DNA of 64,000 nt from Aureitalea sp. L0-47 (GTDB taxonomy: Bacteria > Bacteroidota > Bacteroidia > Flavobacteriales > Flavobacteriaceae): the NCBI RefSeq assembly GCF_026126405.1, contig NZ_JAFMTQ010000001.1:124001-188000 (forward strand), in the 5' to 3' direction. Each line of letters begins with the position of its first letter. Position 1 is the stretch's first letter. This document shows, piece by piece, positions 61,927 through 64,000 of this stretch. The translations under genes were made by a program, and so were the position numbers. The notes below the pieces were generated by a model. The model saw nothing but the letters and a program-made list of their open reading frames with translations. It was not told the DNA's origin and ran no database searches.

Positions 61927-64000
61927 ATGAAGTATTTGTTTGTTACGCTCCTCCTGCTTATTTCTAGCCTTGGAATTGCACAATCATCAAAGTTAGATCA
62001 CAGGGTGTTCACTTCGAAAGAGGGCCTCACACTGGACGCCATAAGGGCTATGGAATTCGACGATGACGGTTTCTTGTGGTTAGGCGGGATCGATAATGAT
62101 ATTCGGGATATCATTCATGGAGATCAGACTTTGTCGCTTCAGCGATTCGATGGGACCACCTTTCACAGTGTTCCACTTCCAAAACATGAAGATCGAATTA
62201 CCCGTGTTGAATACCTTCACAAAAGGGATGATGGGAAATTCTATATCCGGGCTTCATCCTCACGACCATTGTTCTTCCTGTTCGATCCTATTTCGCTTAC
62301 GTTTAAGGAAATTCCTGTTGGTGATCATGAAAAAGGACAAGTGGGGGTTTCCAATATCGTGAGTTACAAGGGAATGGATCATATCTTAACGCAGCAAGGG
62401 GAAAGTATAACTTTGAATATCATTTCTGAAGACACGACCCTGTATCCCGTCTTTTCGTTCAGTCAGCAAGAACATATATTCTTAATCGACGGTGCAACCA
62501 AGTTCATTCCGTTTGAGGATTATTGCATAATTGGGGATGATAACTTCCCGGTTACTTTGCTCGATTGGAACGGGAACATCCTCAAAACGATATTGGAAGA
62601 TTCATTTTCACGAGATCGAGGTGTGTCGGTGGAAAAGTTTCGCATAGATGAAACGTTCAGAAACAAAAATCAATTATACACTATAATTGAGCGTTACTCC
62701 CAATTGCATAGAATCGATCCGGAATTGATGGAAATACATCCCATCCAAGGTGAAGGGTTCAGGATAGAAGCTGAAGACAGAAATGTATTCACAGACCCCA
62801 AAGGTGTTTATTGGATTGCGTCATTTGATTTGGCGGGTGAGCTAAGCTTTCAAAAAGTAGCGGACGACGAATTAGTAACACTGTTCTCGAAACAGATAGC
62901 CGATGAATCCATTGGCTTTGAAATGGTTTCAAAAGACAATAATAAGGATATCTGGATCGGCACTAATGACAATTCCTTACATCACTTCAGGTTCCCCGAG
63001 GAAAAAGTCACGAACTACCTGGATGGATATGCCATTCGCTCAATTCATGAAGTTGGAAACAATGAGGTTTTGGTTACCACAGATGGTGCTGGATGGTTTA
63101 AATTAAATCATAATACTCACAAGGAAATGGCCTTTCCATTGCTGGATTCCAGTGGCGTGTTTGTCCCGATGTCTTCCAGAAATATTATTCCTGATGGAGA
63201 TCTGCTGTGGAGCAATAGTCATAGTAATATCATTTGTGTTGATACGAAGAGTGGGATAACCAAATCCTACAGGCATTATCCCGTAAACTGCCTGGAACAG
63301 CTCAACGACAGTACTTTGGTCTACGGTACGAATGGGTATAAATTAATGGCTTTTGACACCGGCCGAAATGAGCATTATCCCCTGGCCGTTACCGACACCT
63401 TGCGATTTAACGACATTGTCCTGGCAAGGGATCAGGGGATCGTACTTGGAGCTACGGATAAAGGCCTCTTTCATTATAATATTCGAAATGGCGCTGTAAA
63501 GATGTTCAGTGAAAATGATGGATTGATCGATTCTTTCCTGCTGTGTGCAGAATATCATCCAGAACACGGCTATCTCTTCGGAACAAGGGCGGGTAAGATA
63601 TTCAGGTACGATATTGAAACTAATAGGGTGGAGCTAGTGTATGAGGACCGGTTGCAAGCAGGAATTGCCTCTGTACTATTTGATAATGATAGCTGGTGGA
63701 TTAATACATTTAACGGTATTGTGGCTTTCGATCCGGTTTCAGCCAGCAGAGTTCGATTTTCTGAAAACGACGGCCTGAGTCATAACGAAACAAACAGATA
63801 CAGCGCATTGTCTACAGAAGCTGGTCTATGGGTGGGAACCATTGAAGGTTTGAATTTTTTCGATCCTGATGAAATGCAGCCGGAACGATCCTCCGGTGAG
63901 TTGGTGCTGTTGAAGGTTCGCAAGTACTCTGAAGCGGAGGGAAGTGTTAGTGACGAAATGGACAGAAGTGTCCTGGATTCTCAATCGAGGATCACGTTAC
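61927..64000 (+). CDS. Two-component regulator propeller sensor protein, N-terminal part
   Basis: An open frame with no stop up to the window edge: at least 691 codons from the ATG at 61927. It starts with a signal peptide (MKYLFVTLLLLISSLGIAQ) and continues with Reg_prop-type propeller blades: DDDGFLWLGG near residue 50, PKGVYWIASF, DIWIGTNDNSLHHF and AGLWVGTIEGLNFFDPD near the end. In Bacteroidota such propellers continue into a Y_Y_Y domain, a transmembrane helix and a histidine kinase, hybrid kinase or LuxR-type output; that part is out of view, so the type of output is unknown. The first blade has an insert (DNDIRDIIHGDQTLS) before the usual RFDG. Confidence 0.82.
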   Translation, partial: MKYLFVTLLLLISSLGIAQSSKLDHRVFTSKEGLTLDAIRAMEFDDDGFLWLGGIDNDIRDIIHGDQTLSLQRFDGTTFHSVPLPKHEDRITRVEYLHKRDDGKFYIRASSSRPLFFLFDPISLTFKEIPVGDHEKGQVGVSNIVSYKGMDHILTQQGESITLNIISEDTTLYPVFSFSQQEHIFLIDGATKFIPFEDYCIIGDDNFPVTLLDWNGNILKTILEDSFSRDRGVSVEKFRIDETFRNKNQLYTIIERYSQLHRIDPELMEIHPIQGEGFRIEAEDRNVFTDPKGVYWIASFDLAGELSFQKVADDELVTLFSKQIADESIGFEMVSKDNNKDIWIGTNDNSLHHFRFPEEKVTNYLDGYAIRSIHEVGNNEVLVTTDGAGWFKLNHNTHKEMAFPLLDSSGVFVPMSSRNIIPDGDLLWSNSHSNIICVDTKSGITKSYRHYPVNCLEQLNDSTLVYGTNGYKLMAFDTGRNEHYPLAVTDTLRFNDIVLARDQGIVLGATDKGLFHYNIRNGAVKMFSENDGLIDSFLLCAEYHPEHGYLFGTRAGKIFRYDIETNRVELVYEDRLQAGIASVLFDNDSWWINTFNGIVAFDPVSASRVRFSENDGLSHNETNRYSALSTEAGLWVGTIEGLNFFDPDEMQPERSSGELVLLKVRKYSEAEGSVSDEMDRSVLDSQSRITL

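Noticed and set aside
1-64000. CRISPR arrays, tRNA or rRNA genes, riboswitches
   Set aside because: I looked in the gaps for regular repeat-spacer units, cloverleaf-like pairs with GTTC-type T loops, and TPP-like elements before thiL and found none. The gaps are mostly short. A computed covariance-model search would be more reliable.

Overview
The window looks like chromosomal DNA of a marine-type Flavobacteriaceae (Bacteroidota). Supporting signs are many type IX secretion (T9SS) C-terminal sorting domains, a SUF-only Fe-S operon, an SdhCAB operon with a single cytochrome b subunit, an HMG-CoA synthase, a TPR hybrid histidine kinase, leader regions with little Shine-Dalgarno but several TAnnTTTG promoter boxes, and families typical of the group (DUF3078, DUF2480, MbnP, choice-of-anchor B, GEVED, META). 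I see no rRNA, tRNA, CRISPR, IS element, phage or integrase.

Layout. 1-231: end of hflX. 284-1201: DUF3078 protein. 1318-10115 (minus): a long suf operon (sufA-like, sufB, lipoprotein, sufC, sufD, sufS, META lipoprotein, sufE, MIP18-family gene, HMG-CoA synthase, DUF2480). 10270-21327 (minus): an accessory block with a diheme MbnH/MauG-like enzyme, its MbnP-family partner, a seven-repeat propeller lipoprotein and five tandem choice-of-anchor B propeller proteins, four with T9SS tails and one a lipoprotein. 21493-27079: thiL, two tiny CxxC proteins, an alpha/beta hydrolase, brnQ, a stand-alone CBM48-like protein and pepP. 27209-31150: a sortilin-like exported protein and a T9SS cargo. 31544-37224: sdhCAB and a hybrid kinase. 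37331-44666: methionine aminotransferase, ankyrin protein and omega-amidase, then an Ig-like lipoprotein, comF, a coiled-coil membrane protein and glyS. 44714-60487: a small lipoprotein, a tandem pair of T9SS cargo genes, a very large predicted outer-membrane protein, xth, an OmpA-family lipoprotein, an aldo/keto reductase and a 1188-residue T9SS multidomain protein. 60491-end: radA and the start of a propeller-type sensor gene that runs off the window.

The most interesting region is 10-21 kb. MbnH and MbnP are known in methanotrophs as an enzyme/substrate pair in which a diheme protein oxidises a tryptophan of MbnP to kynurenine and so makes a copper site. Here the pair lies at the end of a same-strand block with a run of secreted propellers that share five invariant histidines and an N-terminal cysteine pair. 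I infer a cell-surface metal (probably copper) handling system. That function is a hypothesis from gene order and residue conservation, not something the sequence proves.

Transcription units are set by several clear hairpin terminators (near 236, 25746, 30072, 43087, 44652, 47498 and 50355) and by TAnnTTTG boxes, some with a TTTG 19-20 bp upstream. The promoter calls are pattern matches made by eye.
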